Shown here piece after piece: positions 36,188 through 46,262 of a stretch of 64,000 nt of DNA. A program made the translations under genes and the position numbers. The notes beneath the pieces were generated by a model. The model was given only the letters and a program-made list of their open reading frames with translations, made no database searches and was not told where the DNA came from. Numbering within the stretch: the first letter of the stretch is position 1; each line of letters starts with the position of its first letter. Location of the stretch: NCBI RefSeq assembly GCF_028618515.1, contig NZ_JAQITB010000003.1:89965-153964 (forward strand). The letters are read 5' to 3'. Source of the DNA: Bartonella sp. ML69XJBT (GTDB taxonomy: Bacteria; Pseudomonadota; Alphaproteobacteria; Rhizobiales; Rhizobiaceae).

Positions 36188-37024
36188 ATGAATATAAAAT
36201 CTTTAATAACGACTTCTGTCGTTGCGTTGATTTCAGCTTCTGCGGTACAGGCTGCTGATGTTGTCATCCCTCACGAAGCTACCCCTGTTATCACTGCCCC
36301 TACCTTTTCTTGGACAGGTTTCTATATTGGGGGTCAGATTGGTGGTTTTTCAAGTAAATTTAAGGTAACGAATCCAGATACAAAAGAGAGAATTTTTACT
36401 AAAGATGGGGCACCTAAGCCTTCAGGTTTCATGGGAGGAATTTATGTAGGTTCTAATATAGATCTTGGTCATGGTCTCGTCTTAGGTATCGAGACAGATG
36501 CTATTTGGGCTGATCGAGGAGATACGAAAAGCTCTTCTTCAGAGACTCTTAATGCTGATGGCGCTATAGAACTTAATCAGGATCTTAAAGAAGCCGGTAT
36601 TGAGTTGGGGGAGGCAGAGAAATTTGTAGCGGGTGACACGAGAGCGTACGGAGCCACTTTAAAAGAAAAATGGTCTGGTGCTACGCGAGTGCGGATTGGT
36701 TTTGCAGTTGTTGATCGCATTATGCCGTATATTTCTGGTGGTATTACCTATGCACAGATGCAAGGAATTGATTGGGTTTCAGGAATAAAAAAATCGGAGA
36801 ATAATAAGCTAGGTAAGACGATCTCTGCTAATACATTTGATAAAACAAAAATGTTTGTTGGTTATACCCTTGGTGGTGGCATTGATTTTGCGATGACAGA
36901 TAATGTTCTATTCCGTGCAGAATATCGTTATTCAGATTATGGTAAAAAGAAATTCGATAAGGATGGAAACGAATGTAGCTATAAAACCAATGACCTTCGT
37001 GTTGGTGTAGCGTATAAATTCTAA
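36188..37024 (+). CDS. Pap31/Hbp-family hemin-binding outer membrane protein, paralogue 4
   Basis: 278 residues. Signal peptide and N-terminus identical to paralogue 3 apart from single changes (HEAT for HEST), then FSWTGFYIGGQIGGFSSKFKV. Loop 2 carries a unique acidic insert (EAGIELGEAEKFVAGD). The C-terminal third has small departures from the family (CSYKTNDLRVGVAYKF, with one unpaired Cys). The upstream spacer is a diverged copy of that before paralogue 3, so genes and spacers were duplicated together. Confidence 0.94.
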   Translation: MNIKSLITTSVVALISASAVQAADVVIPHEATPVITAPTFSWTGFYIGGQIGGFSSKFKVTNPDTKERIFTKDGAPKPSGFMGGIYVGSNIDLGHGLVLGIETDAIWADRGDTKSSSSETLNADGAIELNQDLKEAGIELGEAEKFVAGDTRAYGATLKEKWSGATRVRIGFAVVDRIMPYISGGITYAQMQGIDWVSGIKKSENNKLGKTISANTFDKTKMFVGYTLGGGIDFAMTDNVLFRAEYRYSDYGKKKFDKDGNECSYKTNDLRVGVAYKF

Positions 37025-37067
37025 TTGCTCTAAAAACAAAGCTAACTAAATTAAAAATAAATTATGA

Positions 37068-37108
37068 AGAGGTTCTGTCTTTGACGGGACCTCTATTTTT
37101 TTTATTTT
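37068..37108 (+). terminator. Terminator after hbp paralogue 4
   Basis: AGAGGTTCTGTC (37068-37079) pairs with GACGGGACCTCT (37083-37094) with wobbles around TTT, then ATTTTTTTTATTTTTTT. Confidence 0.85.
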
Positions 37109-37117
37109 TTTGTGAAT

Positions 37118-37137
37118 GTGATATTTTTGCTACAGAT
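37118..37137 (+). promoter_or_regulatory. Shared hbp promoter motif, copy 5
   Basis: GTGATATTTTTGCTACAGAT, ending 54 bp before the ATG of paralogue 5; one change (GCTACAG for ACTACAG) within the core. Confidence 0.6.
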
Positions 37138-37191
37138 ATTTTACAATAGATGCACTATATACACTCCGTTTTGGATATTTGGAGACATTTT

Positions 37192-39093
37192 ATGAATACG
37201 AAACGTTTAATAACGACATCTATTTTCGCTTTGATTTCAGCTTCAACAGTACAGGCAGCTGATGTGGTGATTCCTCATCAACCTACACCAGTTACTTCAT
37301 CATCTTTTGTGGCGCCTACTTTTACGTGGGAAGGATTTTACTTTGGAGGAGAAGGTGGTGGTTTTTCAAGTAAAACTGATATGAGTATTGTTGGTAAGCA
37401 CAAAACTGTACCACTGAGTAAAGATTTATCTCCTAAACTGTCAGGTTTTGAAGGCGGTTTGTACGCAGGTTCTAATATTGATCTTGGCGATAACTTTATT
37501 TTAAGTATTGATACGGATTTTATTTGGTCTGGACAAAAACACACAAAGACCATTACCATAGGTGCACCTGGAAACAGTGCAGTAGACAATTTGTTATCAA
37601 GAGCTCGCAAATCAACAGAATCAGTATCTTCAGCAACAAAAACTGATTCTTTAGTGCCAGCATTCTCAGAGGGGATGCCCAAACAGGAGTCAGCCAAAGT
37701 ACAAAGAGTAGAGCAAAACGGAACATTACAACCAGCAATACCAGGACAACCAGAATCAAAGAGCTTGCAGGGAAGTGGAGTAGTATTAGTGTCCGCACCA
37801 GGAACAGCGGTAACATTATCAGGAGTGAACTCAACAAAAGCGAGCTCAGCAAGGGGATCGGGCACATTAGAATTGGGCAGATCAGAGGCGAACTCAACAG
37901 GATCGAGATCATCCGGAGCAACAAACTCATTGGGATCATCAACTTCTGCAACAGCCCCTGCAACAGGAGTGAGCTCATCAGGAGGAGCAGGCCCATTGAG
38001 ATCATCAATTTCTGCACCCCCCTCTGCAACAGGAGCGAGATCATCAGGAGGGGCTGGCTCATCGGGATCATCAACTTCTGCAGCAATTCGTACAACAAGA
38101 GTGAACACATTGGGAACATCAGTAGGAGCAAGCGCATCAGGATTGGGCTCAACAGGAGTGGGCAGATCAGGGGCGAGCTTAACAGGATCGAGCAGATCAA
38201 CAGGAGTGAGTGTACTAAGAAGCGCCTCTACAGAGGAGGGCTCAGCAAGAGTAGTAGAAGCGCTATCAGCAACACCAAAATCAACAGAAGCACCAGCAGC
38301 GCCAAAGCCACCAGCAGCGCCAGAAACAGCAGCGCCAAAGCCACCAGCAGCGCCAGAAACAGCAGCGCCAAAGCCATTAGCAGCGCCAGAAACAGCAGCA
38401 GTGTCAAATTTACGGGAAACAACCGTACCGAAAAAACCACTGCTACTGGCGAGATCAGGGTCGTCTAGATCAGAAGTAAATGCTGCTAATGGTGGGGGAA
38501 ATCATGCTCAGGGGCATGGTACCGGTACTAATCCGCATGGTTCAAGTGCTCGTCAACATGCTGGGGGTAATAATCCACACTCTCCTAATCCCCATGGTGT
38601 ACAGAGTACAGCTGGACGTAGTGTGCAAGGTGCACAGGAGGAGCAGAATGCTTCTAATATGTATGGTATAGAGCAAATAAAAGAGATAGTTTCTGAACTT
38701 GGTCTTGAGGACAATGGTGCTGTTGGAACTTTAAGCCATACTTTGAAGCAAAATTGGGCAGGTGCCACACGGGTGCGTATCGGTTTTGCTGCTGATCGCT
38801 TTATGCCTTATGTTGCTGGGGGGGTTGCTTATACCCAGCTTCAAGACACTGTATCAGTATCATTTAAGAGAGATGATGGAACAGTAGTTGCTTCTAAGAA
38901 CTTAACCGATGAAACAAAGACAATGGTTGGTTATACTATTGGTGGTGGAGTTGACTTTGCAATGCTCGACAATGTTATTTTGCGCGCGGAATATCGTTAC
39001 TCCGATTTTGGTAAAAAGAAATTTGCAAAGGAAAAATTTGAAATTAAATACACCACCAATGATTTCCGTGTTGGCGTAGCTTATAAGTTTTAA
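37192..39093 (+). CDS. Pap31/Hbp-family outer membrane protein with a giant low-complexity insert, paralogue 5
   Basis: 633 residues, more than twice the family length. The N-terminus (signal peptide to VQA, FTWEGFYFGGEGGGFSSKTD, AGSNIDLGDNFILSIDTDFIWSGQKHTK) and the C-terminus (WAGATRVRIGFAADRFMPYVAGGVAYTQLQ to FRVGVAYKF) are ordinary Hbp barrel. Between them, about residues 125-515, lies an insert in a predicted surface loop. It has a Ser/Thr/Ala/Gly-rich part, three APKPPAAPETA-type units, and a Gly/Asn/His-rich part (NHAQGHGTGTNPHGSS, about 435-485). The frame stays open throughout, so the gene is probably intact. The insert would be exposed at the surface; His clusters might bind heme or metals. 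I use the ATG at 37192 (GGAGA upstream). Confidence 0.9.
   Translation: MNTKRLITTSIFALISASTVQAADVVIPHQPTPVTSSSFVAPTFTWEGFYFGGEGGGFSSKTDMSIVGKHKTVPLSKDLSPKLSGFEGGLYAGSNIDLGDNFILSIDTDFIWSGQKHTKTITIGAPGNSAVDNLLSRARKSTESVSSATKTDSLVPAFSEGMPKQESAKVQRVEQNGTLQPAIPGQPESKSLQGSGVVLVSAPGTAVTLSGVNSTKASSARGSGTLELGRSEANSTGSRSSGATNSLGSSTSATAPATGVSSSGGAGPLRSSISAPPSATGARSSGGAGSSGSSTSAAIRTTRVNTLGTSVGASASGLGSTGVGRSGASLTGSSRSTGVSVLRSASTEEGSARVVEALSATPKSTEAPAAPKPPAAPETAAPKPPAAPETAAPKPLAAPETAAVSNLRETTVPKKPLLLARSGSSRSEVNAANGGGNHAQGHGTGTNPHGSSARQHAGGNNPHSPNPHGVQSTAGRSVQGAQEEQNASNMYGIEQIKEIVSELGLEDNGAVGTLSHTLKQNWAGATRVRIGFAADRFMPYVAGGVAYTQLQDTVSVSFKRDDGTVVASKNLTDETKTMVGYTIGGGVDFAMLDNVILRAEYRYSDFGKKKFAKEKFEIKYTTNDFRVGVAYKF
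37560..38740 (+). repeat. Low-complexity insert within hbp paralogue 5
   Basis: About 1.2 kb with composition unlike the rest of the gene: rich in GCA, ACA, TCA and AGC codons and higher in G+C, so that long open frames also appear by chance on the opposite strand. Internally repetitive (SSGGAG, GSSTSA, TGVSS units). Confidence 0.8.
38299..38397 (+). repeat. Three 33-bp tandem repeats in hbp paralogue 5
   Basis: Units at 38299-38331, 38332-38364 and 38365-38397, each encoding APKPPAAPETA; the third has CCA changed to TTA (Pro to Leu). Copy number is likely to vary between strains. Confidence 0.92.
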
Positions 39094-39116
39094 TTTGTTT
39101 TCAAGAATAAATTTTT

Positions 39117-39153
39117 GAGAGGTCCCACCAAGCGTGGGGCTTTTATTTTTTGA
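39117..39153 (+). terminator. Terminator after hbp paralogue 5
   Basis: GAGGTCCCAC pairs with GTGGGGCTTTT around CAAGC (39118-39144), then ATTTTTT. It separates the hbp cluster from ileS. Confidence 0.75.
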
Positions 39154-39345
39154 GAAGATCATTTTTGGCTTTCTTTTCTTGATAGTTTCGTGATAAAGGC
39201 CATAGCGTGTGATGATATATCTTCTTGATCGCTGCTTAATACGAATGATAAGCTCGGCTTTCCCTATAGATCAAAAACCAGAGTTGCAGGGTTCAGGGAA
39301 GTTATGCACAAATAAATTCGTAAAAGTGGACAAGGATATTTCACA

Positions 39346-42261
39346 ATGACTGTGAAAAATGAAACAATAGATTATTCAAAAACGCTTTATCTGCCACAAA
39401 CAAATTTTCCTATGCGCGCAGGCTTGCCGCAAAAAGAGCTTGAATTGATGGTTCGCTGGGAAGATATGGGCCTTTATGCACAATTACGCCAACAAGCAAA
39501 AGATCGTCCACTTTATATTCTTCATGATGGTCCACCTTATGCAAATGGCCATATTCATATTGGTCATGCTTTAAATAAAGTTTTAAAGGATGTGATTGTG
39601 CGTTCATTTCAAATGCGCGGTTTTAACGCAAATTATGTTCCTGGTTGGGATTGTCATGGGCTTCCGATTGAATGGAAGATTGAAGAAAAATACCGTGCAG
39701 GGGGCAAAAATAAAGATGATGTACCCCTTAATGAATTTCGACAAGAATGTCGCGAATTTGCACAACATTGGATAACTGTTCAAAGTGAAGAATTTAAACG
39801 CCTTGGTGTTATAGGAGATTTTAAGACGCCCTATACCACAATGGCTTTTCATGCAGAAGCACGCATTGCTGCTGAATTGATGAAATTTGCTCTGTCAGAT
39901 CAGATTTACCGTGGTTCAAAACCTGTGATGTGGTCTGTTGTAGAGCGTACGGCTTTAGCAGAGGCAGAGGTTGAATATCACGATCATGAATCAGAGGTTA
40001 TATGGGTTAAGTTTCCTATTTTTGAAACAGATTCTCGTGATTTATATGGTGCGCATGTTGTGATTTGGACAACGACACCGTGGACAATTCCGGGGAATCG
40101 TGCAGTAAGTTATTCTTCGCAGATTACTTATGGTATGTATGAAGTTGAAAGCGCAGAAAATGATTTTGGTCCTCAAGTGGGAGAAAGACTTCTCTTTGCT
40201 GATGCGTTGGCTATGGGGTGTGCAGAAAAAGCAAAACTTGTTTTAAAGCGGTTACGTATTGTTTCTGCGGACGAGCTTAAGAGGCTTATTCTTTCTCATC
40301 CACTGAAAGGTTTTGCAGGAAGTTATCATTATAAAATTGCGCTGCTTGATGGTTCGCACGTAACAGAGAGTGCTGGTACTGGTTTTGTTCATACAGCACC
40401 AAGTCATGGGCGTGAGGACTTTGAAATTTGGAATGCTTATAAGCCTTTCTTAGAGCAGATGGGTATTGATTCATCTATACCGTTTCCTGTTGATGATGCT
40501 GGTTTTTATACCAAGGATGTTCCTGGTTTTGGTCCAGATCGTGAAGGGGGACCAGCGCGCATTATTGATGATAATGGCAAAATGGGTGATGCTAACAAAG
40601 AGGTTGTTAACGCTCTCATAGAAGCCGATAAATTATTTGCACGTGGTCGTCTAAAACATTCCTATCCTCATAGTTGGCGTTCAAAAAAGCCGGTCATTTT
40701 TCGTAATACACCACAATGGTTTATTTCAATGGATAAAGATTTGGGAGACGGTTCAACTTTACGCAGTCGTGCTTTAGAAGCTGTTTCGAAGACGCGTTTT
40801 GTTCCTTCTTCTGGTCAAAACCGTTTATCTTCTATGATAGCAGATCGTCCTGATTGGGTTCTTTCTCGACAGCGATCTTGGGGAGTTCCAATTTGTATCT
40901 TTGCCAATGAGGATGGTGTTGTTTTAAAAGATCAGCATGTAAATGAGCGTATTTTACAGGCTTTTGCAGCAGAAGGAGCAGATGCATGGTTTGCTGAAGG
41001 AGCACGTGAGCGTTTTTTAGGGGATCGTGCGCATGAACCTTGGCTTCAGGTTTATGATATTCTTGATGTTTGGTTTGATTCTGGAGCAAGCCATAGTTTT
41101 GTATTAGAAGATCGAGCTGATTTAAAATGGCCTGCCGATGTTTATTTTGAAGGATCTGATCAACATCGTGGGTGGTTTCAATCTTCTCTTTTAGAAAGTT
41201 GTGGTACGCGCACGCGTTCTCCTTATAAGACGGTCGTTACACACGGTTTTACTTTGGATGAAAATGGCAAGAAAATGTCTAAATCCTTAGGCAATACAGT
41301 AGTTCCCCAAGAGATCATAAAAACATCTGGAGCTGATATTTTTCGTCTCTGGGTCATGACGACAGATTATTGGGAAGATCAACGTTTAGGTAAGAAAATT
41401 CTTCAAACAAATGTGGATTCTTATCGTAAACTGCGCAATGCAATTCGTTGGATGCTTGGAACTTTAGCACATGATGAAGGAGAAGAAATACCTTATTGTG
41501 CACTACCAGACCTTGAAAAACTTATATTACATCGGCTTTTTGAACTCGATAAATTGATTAATCAAGCCTATGATGCGTTTGATTTTAAAAAGATTATGCG
41601 TGCCTTGTTGGATTTTTCAATCATTGAGTTATCGGCATTTTATTTTGATATACGCAAAGATTCCCTTTATTGTGATGCACCTTCATCGAAAAAACGGAAA
41701 GCTTCTTTGCAGGTTGTTCGTGAGACTTTTGAGAGAATGGTAATATGGCTTGCTCCAATGTTGCCATTCACCATGGAAGAAGCTTGGTTAGAGCGTTATC
41801 CACAAAGCCAATCGGTACATTTAGAACAGTTTCGCCCTGCACGAGAGGAATGGCAAAACGAATCTTTAGCTGAACGTTGGAAAAAAATTAAGCAAGTCCG
41901 TAAAGTTGTGACCGGCGCTTTAGAGCTTGAGCGGGCAGATAAGCGTATTGGCTCATCTTTAGAAGCCGCCCCCATTGTTTTTATTTCTAATCCCACTTTG
42001 CTGGAGGCATTAGAAAATTTAGATATGGCGGAAATTTGTATCACCAGTGCCTTAACAATTAAGCGGGATACACTACCTGCTGATGCCTTTACTCTAAGTG
42101 ATGTAGAAGGCGTTGCTGTGTATCCGGAGAAGGCGCAGGGAAAAAAATGTGCCAGGTCATGGCGTTATACACAAGATATTGGGAGTGATCCAGCTTATCC
42201 TGATGTATCTGCTCGCGATGCTGCTGCTTTGCGGGAATTACAGATGCTTGGAAAGATTTAA
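39346..42261 (+). CDS. ileS: Isoleucyl-tRNA synthetase
   Basis: 971-residue class I synthetase that charges tRNA-Ile and edits valine. HIGH motif in [17 protein letters not shown] (about 65-81), editing domain CP1 with [13 protein letters not shown] (about 244-256), [27 protein letters not shown], the KMSKS loop [13 protein letters not shown] (about 640-652), and an anticodon-binding C-terminal part. The C-terminal zinc knuckle of E. coli IleS is not evident, as in many alphaproteobacteria. About 250 bp separate it from the last hbp gene. Confidence 0.97.
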   Translation: MTVKNETIDYSKTLYLPQTNFPMRAGLPQKELELMVRWEDMGLYAQLRQQAKDRPLYILHDGPPYANGHIHIGHALNKVLKDVIVRSFQMRGFNANYVPGWDCHGLPIEWKIEEKYRAGGKNKDDVPLNEFRQECREFAQHWITVQSEEFKRLGVIGDFKTPYTTMAFHAEARIAAELMKFALSDQIYRGSKPVMWSVVERTALAEAEVEYHDHESEVIWVKFPIFETDSRDLYGAHVVIWTTTPWTIPGNRAVSYSSQITYGMYEVESAENDFGPQVGERLLFADALAMGCAEKAKLVLKRLRIVSADELKRLILSHPLKGFAGSYHYKIALLDGSHVTESAGTGFVHTAPSHGREDFEIWNAYKPFLEQMGIDSSIPFPVDDAGFYTKDVPGFGPDREGGPARIIDDNGKMGDANKEVVNALIEADKLFARGRLKHSYPHSWRSKKPVIFRNTPQWFISMDKDLGDGSTLRSRALEAVSKTRFVPSSGQNRLSSMIADRPDWVLSRQRSWGVPICIFANEDGVVLKDQHVNERILQAFAAEGADAWFAEGARERFLGDRAHEPWLQVYDILDVWFDSGASHSFVLEDRADLKWPADVYFEGSDQHRGWFQSSLLESCGTRTRSPYKTVVTHGFTLDENGKKMSKSLGNTVVPQEIIKTSGADIFRLWVMTTDYWEDQRLGKKILQTNVDSYRKLRNAIRWMLGTLAHDEGEEIPYCALPDLEKLILHRLFELDKLINQAYDAFDFKKIMRALLDFSIIELSAFYFDIRKDSLYCDAPSSKKRKASLQVVRETFERMVIWLAPMLPFTMEEAWLERYPQSQSVHLEQFRPAREEWQNESLAERWKKIKQVRKVVTGALELERADKRIGSSLEAAPIVFISNPTLLEALENLDMAEICITSALTIKRDTLPADAFTLSDVEGVAVYPEKAQGKKCARSWRYTQDIGSDPAYPDVSARDAAALRELQMLGKI

Positions 42262-42282
42262 AACTTTAATGAGGAGGGTGAA

Positions 42283-42348
42283 ATGAGGGTTTATAAAGAG
42301 TATTATTACAGTTTAAACTCTGTCATTGATGCGTATAATCTTTTATGA
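42283..42348 (+). CDS. Possible 21-residue ORF with strong ribosome-binding site
   Basis: ATG at 42283 after GAGGAGGG (spacing 4); 21 codons rich in Tyr (MRVYKEYYYSLNS and on) to TGA at 42346. It lies 22 bp after ileS. No known family. The strong ribosome-binding site is the only support, and it could be the head of a decayed gene. Confidence 0.3.
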   Translation: MRVYKEYYYSLNSVIDAYNLL

Positions 42349-42459
42349 TAAAAGGAGATTTCGTTGTTTTTCCGTGGGGGGTAAGTTTGTATGTGGAACA
42401 GATCTCCAATAAATGCGGGAAGATCAATTAGCCATATACTTAGGAAAATGAGATAAGCA

Positions 42460-42957
42460 ATGAAAAAACGTGAAGTCAAAATATTGCCGGCAAGCATTTT
42501 GAGTATATGCTTTGTGTTAACAGGATGTGGTCTATCCGCTCCTACTTATGGGACAGATAAACCAGTTTCATTACAGTTTTTTGAAGATGTTGCTAACATT
42601 GCCTCACTAACACCGACAAATGATAATAGTCAGCTTGTCATGAAACCTCATCCAAAACTTGTGATGCCGAAGTCTGGTTCGCGCTTAGTTTTGCCAGTGC
42701 CGCAGCAAGATACAGCAGCATCGAAGCAATATTCTGGTAGTAGAAAAGTTTCTGTTCTTCCAAAAAAACAATTATCAGTTAATGAGTATACCAATGCTGC
42801 TGATTCAGACAATATTTCACAGTTGAGAGCGAAGCAACGGCAAGAATATTTACGCCGTCAAAGAGCACGCCTGGGAAGTGCGAAGCATCGTCGCTATCTC
42901 ACTGAGCCACCTTTGAGTTATCGTCAACCGGCAAAGATTGCACCTGTTGTTAGATAA
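42460..42957 (+). CDS. Predicted lipoprotein of unknown function
   Basis: 165 residues. The N-terminal signal ends in a lipobox (VLTGC, Cys near residue 23), so it should be lipidated and attached to the inner or outer membrane. The mature part is Pro/Ser-rich in the middle and very basic at the C-terminus (RAKQRQEYLRRQRARLGSAKHRRYL). I do not recognise a family. It is downstream of ileS on the same strand; rhizobia often have a small lipoprotein gene near ileS/lspA, but that is only a loose parallel. Confidence 0.72.
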   Translation: MKKREVKILPASILSICFVLTGCGLSAPTYGTDKPVSLQFFEDVANIASLTPTNDNSQLVMKPHPKLVMPKSGSRLVLPVPQQDTAASKQYSGSRKVSVLPKKQLSVNEYTNAADSDNISQLRAKQRQEYLRRQRARLGSAKHRRYLTEPPLSYRQPAKIAPVVR

Positions 42958-43086
42958 CAGTCGAAGGGTTACAAGGGTGTGAGAAAAATGCTCTGAAAAT
43001 GAATTTAGATAAAAAGAAGAGCTGTTATTTTTTTAGAGTTCTAATATTGTGAAGAGATAGGTGTTAGAAGTCCGGAGAGGAATTTT

Positions 43087-43533
43087 TTAACACCGTTTTT
43101 GTGCAAAAAAATCTTTAAGCAATTGGGATGCTTCTTTTTCTTTAAAACCAGAATAGATTTCTGGTTTATGATGACAGGTTGGCTGTTGATAAAAGCGTGG
43201 ACCATGTTCAATAGCGCCTCCTTTGGCGTCGTTTGTTGCATAGTAAAGGCGTCGTATGCGTGCAAATGAAATGGCTGCAGCACACATTGCACAAGGTTCA
43301 AGGGTTACATACAGATCGCAATCAGGCAGCCTTTCGCTTTGGAATGTTTCGCAAGCCATACGAATGACACGCATTTCTGCGTGTCCTGTAGGATCATATG
43401 CGGCTTTGGTGTAATTACCAGCACGTGCAATGATTGTTTTGCCGCGTGTAATAACGGCACCTACTGGGACTTCTTCTTTTTTTTTTGCCCATTGTGCTTC
43501 TAAGAGGGCTATTTCCATAGGAGTTAAAGTCAT
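43087..43533 (-). CDS. tadA: tRNA-specific adenosine deaminase TadA
   Basis: 148-residue zinc-dependent deaminase that converts A34 of tRNA-Arg(ACG) to inosine. Catalytic motif TGHAEMRVI (His and Glu) near residue 57 and zinc-binding PCAMCAAAI near residue 87. The VPVGAVITRGKTIIARAGN segment is usual for TadA. Length is normal. It faces the RluB-type gene across a 260-bp divergent spacer; the convergent partner is the lipoprotein gene. Confidence 0.94.
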   Translation of the reverse strand: MTLTPMEIALLEAQWAKKKEEVPVGAVITRGKTIIARAGNYTKAAYDPTGHAEMRVIRMACETFQSERLPDCDLYVTLEPCAMCAAAISFARIRRLYYATNDAKGGAIEHGPRFYQQPTCHHKPEIYSGFKEKEASQLLKDFFAQKRC

Positions 43534-43793
43534 AGAGTTCTTTCTGCTAAAAGTGTAGAAGTAACAAGATTCTCCACAGAGAACAGTACTAAATGTGTGA
43601 GTTATAATTCTTTTATAATGAATTGATATTATTTTTAAAATGTTTAAATCAACTTGTAAGGAAATGGGTACATTATTATTGCTAAAGGATAGAAAATGAT
43701 AAGTGGTTATGTTACTCCCCCTTATCAGGATAATCGGTATGGTGTGGGGTGACGATTTTTGAACGTATTGGAAGAGGTTGGTGTAAAGAGCAA

Positions 43794-45197
43794 ATGAATG
43801 AAAACAATGAGAGTGAGCGGATTGCTAAAAGATTAGCACGCGCAGGTATTGCTTCGCGTCGCGATGCAGAAATGATGATTGTTGCAGGTCGTATTGTTGT
43901 TAATGGTAAAGTTGTGACGACACCTGCTTTTAATGTTGCTTACTCTGATGTTATTAAAGTTGATGGTAAACCTTTGTCTCCTATAGAACGAACGCGGTTA
44001 TGGCTTTACCACAAGCCGGCGGGGCTTGTCACCACGAACCGTGATCCTGAAGGTAGACCCACAGTGTTTAGCAATTTGCCAAAAGGAATGCCTCGTGTTC
44101 TTTCGGTAGGAAGGTTGGACATTAATACAGAAGGGCTTTTGCTGTTAACCAATGATGGTGGTTTATCGCGCGTATTAGAGTTGCCTTTAACGGGGTGGGT
44201 GCGCAAATATAGGGTTCGTGCCCATGGACGAGTAAAACAGAGTGCACTTGATAACCTTAAAAATGGCATAGCTATTGATGGTATTTTCTATGGTGCGATT
44301 GAAGCATCAATTGAACGTGAACAAGGATCAAATATATGGCTTTCTGTAGCTTTACGTGAAGGAAAAAATCGTGAAATAAAAAAGGTTCTTGGTGCATTAG
44401 GATTATCAGTTAATCGTTTAATCCGTGTCTCTTATGGCCCGTTTCAGCTTGCTGATTTGGAAGAAGGAGGGGTGCGTGAGATAAAAGGTCGGATGTTACG
44501 TGAGCAATTAGGTGAACGTTTAATTATGCAAGCCAATGCAAATTTTGATGCTCCTATTCTGAAACCCTTTTCAAATTCTGTAGTTATTGCAGAAAAACGA
44601 AGCGATAAAGATTTTGTTCATAACAATGAAGGTTGGATTTTCTCAAGTGGGAAAGAAATACAGCGTAAAAAACAAGGTGGATCTGCAAAACATAATCAAT
44701 CACGATTAGGAATAACATCTGATGCAAAATTTATGCGCAAGGATAAGAATGAGGAAGGAAAAGGAGAGCGTTTTTTGCCTCGTTCGCGTCGTTCTAATGT
44801 TTGGATGGCTCCTGGCGCACGTCCACAGAGTACACTCAAAAAATCTTTCTATAGTGAAAAATCTTCTTATGAACATAAAAACAGTTTAGCAGATAAAAGA
44901 TCTTTCCGTAAATCGAAAGAAAAGCTTTCAGATGTTCCATTGCAGAAAGAAAGCGATACTCGTTTTGATCAAAAACATGGTAAAAAATCTTTTGCTGAAA
45001 TGCGTTCTGTTGGCAAGAAAGGGCGTTTTTTTAAGAAAAAAGAAAAGGTTATGGAAGGCAATAATGATAAACATTCTTTTGAGGATAAGAAAAGGGCTCA
45101 ATCATTTACTGGTTCCATGAACAAATCTAAAACATATAAGGGAGCGGCAAAAACAGTGAAGAGATCTGGAGGACGAGGTGCGGATCGTCGGCGGTAA
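43794..45197 (+). CDS. rluB: 23S rRNA pseudouridine synthase, RluB/RsuA family, with long basic tail
   Basis: 467 residues. An S4 RNA-binding domain ([31 protein letters not shown], about 5-50) precedes the RsuA-type catalytic domain with [19 protein letters not shown] (catalytic Asp) and [29 protein letters not shown]. From about residue 260 to the end is a Lys/Arg/Ser-rich, probably disordered tail of about 200 residues, which is common in alphaproteobacterial RluB and may aid RNA binding. I choose the ATG at 43794 after AAAGAG; the open frame begins 45 bp earlier. Overlaps rsmD by 20 bp. Confidence 0.92.
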   Translation: MNENNESERIAKRLARAGIASRRDAEMMIVAGRIVVNGKVVTTPAFNVAYSDVIKVDGKPLSPIERTRLWLYHKPAGLVTTNRDPEGRPTVFSNLPKGMPRVLSVGRLDINTEGLLLLTNDGGLSRVLELPLTGWVRKYRVRAHGRVKQSALDNLKNGIAIDGIFYGAIEASIEREQGSNIWLSVALREGKNREIKKVLGALGLSVNRLIRVSYGPFQLADLEEGGVREIKGRMLREQLGERLIMQANANFDAPILKPFSNSVVIAEKRSDKDFVHNNEGWIFSSGKEIQRKKQGGSAKHNQSRLGITSDAKFMRKDKNEEGKGERFLPRSRRSNVWMAPGARPQSTLKKSFYSEKSSYEHKNSLADKRSFRKSKEKLSDVPLQKESDTRFDQKHGKKSFAEMRSVGKKGRFFKKKEKVMEGNNDKHSFEDKKRAQSFTGSMNKSKTYKGAAKTVKRSGGRGADRRR

Positions 45198-45735
45198 ATT
45201 TGCTGGGCGTGTTTTGTGTGCACCCATGGGACAGTCAATTCGTCCAACAAGTGATCGTACGCGCGAAAGCCTTTTCAATATTCTTGCCAGCCGAGAAGAG
45301 CAATTTTGGACCAACAAACGTGTTTTAGATCTTTTTGCTGGTACTGGTGCTTTGGGCATAGAGGCTCTATCGCGGGGGGCAAAAGCTGCTGTTTTTGTTG
45401 AAAACTCTGTTGAGGGGCGTGCACTCATACAAAAAAATATTGAAGCTTTTGAATTGCAATCCATGGGGCGCATTTTGCGTCGTGATGCAACAAAACTTGG
45501 CAATATTGGCACGATGCTCCCATTTGATGTCGTTTTTGCAGATCCTCCCTATGGACATTGTTTAGGTGAGCGTGCTTTTGTAGAGGTGTTACAAGGGGGC
45601 TGGGCAAAAGTGCATGCACTCTTTGTGCTTGAAGAAAAAAAAGATGCAACGATTCATTTACCTGAGACTTTTTATCTCGATGATGAGCGTTTTTATGGTG
45701 AGACAGCAATGCGCCTTTATAAACTGCGATCATAG
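45178..45735 (+). CDS. rsmD: 16S rRNA (guanine(966)-N2)-methyltransferase RsmD
   Basis: 185-residue Rossmann-fold methyltransferase. [16 protein letters not shown] and [17 protein letters not shown] mark the family; [20 protein letters not shown] is the SAM-binding motif [12 protein letters not shown] is the catalytic DPPY. The start is GTG at 45178 with TGGAGG upstream, inside the end of rluB (20-bp overlap), so the two are translationally coupled as in other rhizobia. Confidence 0.96.
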   Translation: MRIVGGKFAGRVLCAPMGQSIRPTSDRTRESLFNILASREEQFWTNKRVLDLFAGTGALGIEALSRGAKAAVFVENSVEGRALIQKNIEAFELQSMGRILRRDATKLGNIGTMLPFDVVFADPPYGHCLGERAFVEVLQGGWAKVHALFVLEEKKDATIHLPETFYLDDERFYGETAMRLYKLRS

Positions 45736-45754
45736 ATTTAGGCTTGAGGAAGTC

Positions 45755-45790
45755 CTCACTTTTATCTGAGAGAGTGAGAAAAATTATTCT
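45755..45790 (+). terminator. Weak candidate terminator after rsmD
   Basis: CTCACT (45755-45760) pairs with AGTGAG (45773-45778) around a 12-nt loop, followed by AAAAATTATT. Weak; no T-tract. Confidence 0.3.
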
Positions 45791-46030
45791 ATATTACTTT
45801 TTATGAAATAATTGCTATTTTAGTCAACAGTGGCTTTTAAATTGTTCAAGAGATGCGAAAGCTTTATACTTCCTTATTTTATCACCCGTATATAATTAGA
45901 TATATTTTTCTATACGATGCAGCTAAAGATAGAGAACACGATATAAATGCTTTGACCAATACAAGATTTTAATGTCAGTCAAGTAATATCAAGAGAAAGT
46001 ATTATTACTCTTTGTTTTTGGCGGTCGAGA
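45791..46030. other. Spacer, nothing recognised
   Basis: Part of a non-coding stretch of almost 1 kb between rsmD and the transketolase pair; the middle of that stretch holds repeat R1 copy C. Confidence 0.4.
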
Positions 46031-46262
46031 TAATATATTGATTTATAATAATAAATAATCATTCATTCATAGTGAATAATAACTCTGAATACAGTAAATT
46101 GTTCTCATCTCAATCTCATATTGCATCAATGAAAATCACTTCCTTGCACCCTATAGCGGGGAAAGCGTGGGGATAAAAACACTTCAAGAGAAGAGTAAAA
46201 ATATCTTTTATGAACACTCTCAGGTGCCAAGAGCTATTGCGATATTGGGGGCAGGCAAATAA
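46031..46262 (-). repeat. Dispersed intergenic repeat family R1, copy C
   Basis: Read on the minus strand: ATTTGCCTGCCCCCAATATCG, AATAGCTCTTGG, CTGAGAGTG, GTGCAAGGAAGTGATTTTCATTGAT, TGTATTCAGAGTTATT, and the end ATTATAAATCAATATA. Clear similarity to copies B and D; the GTGCAAG-x-AAGTGATTTT-x-ATTGAT block is best preserved here and in D. Confidence 0.75.

Noticed and set aside
37338..38200. Long open frames on the minus strand inside hbp paralogue 5 (up to 256 residues)
   Set aside because: They arise from the low-complexity composition of the insert on the coding strand; no ribosome-binding sites and no family resemblance.
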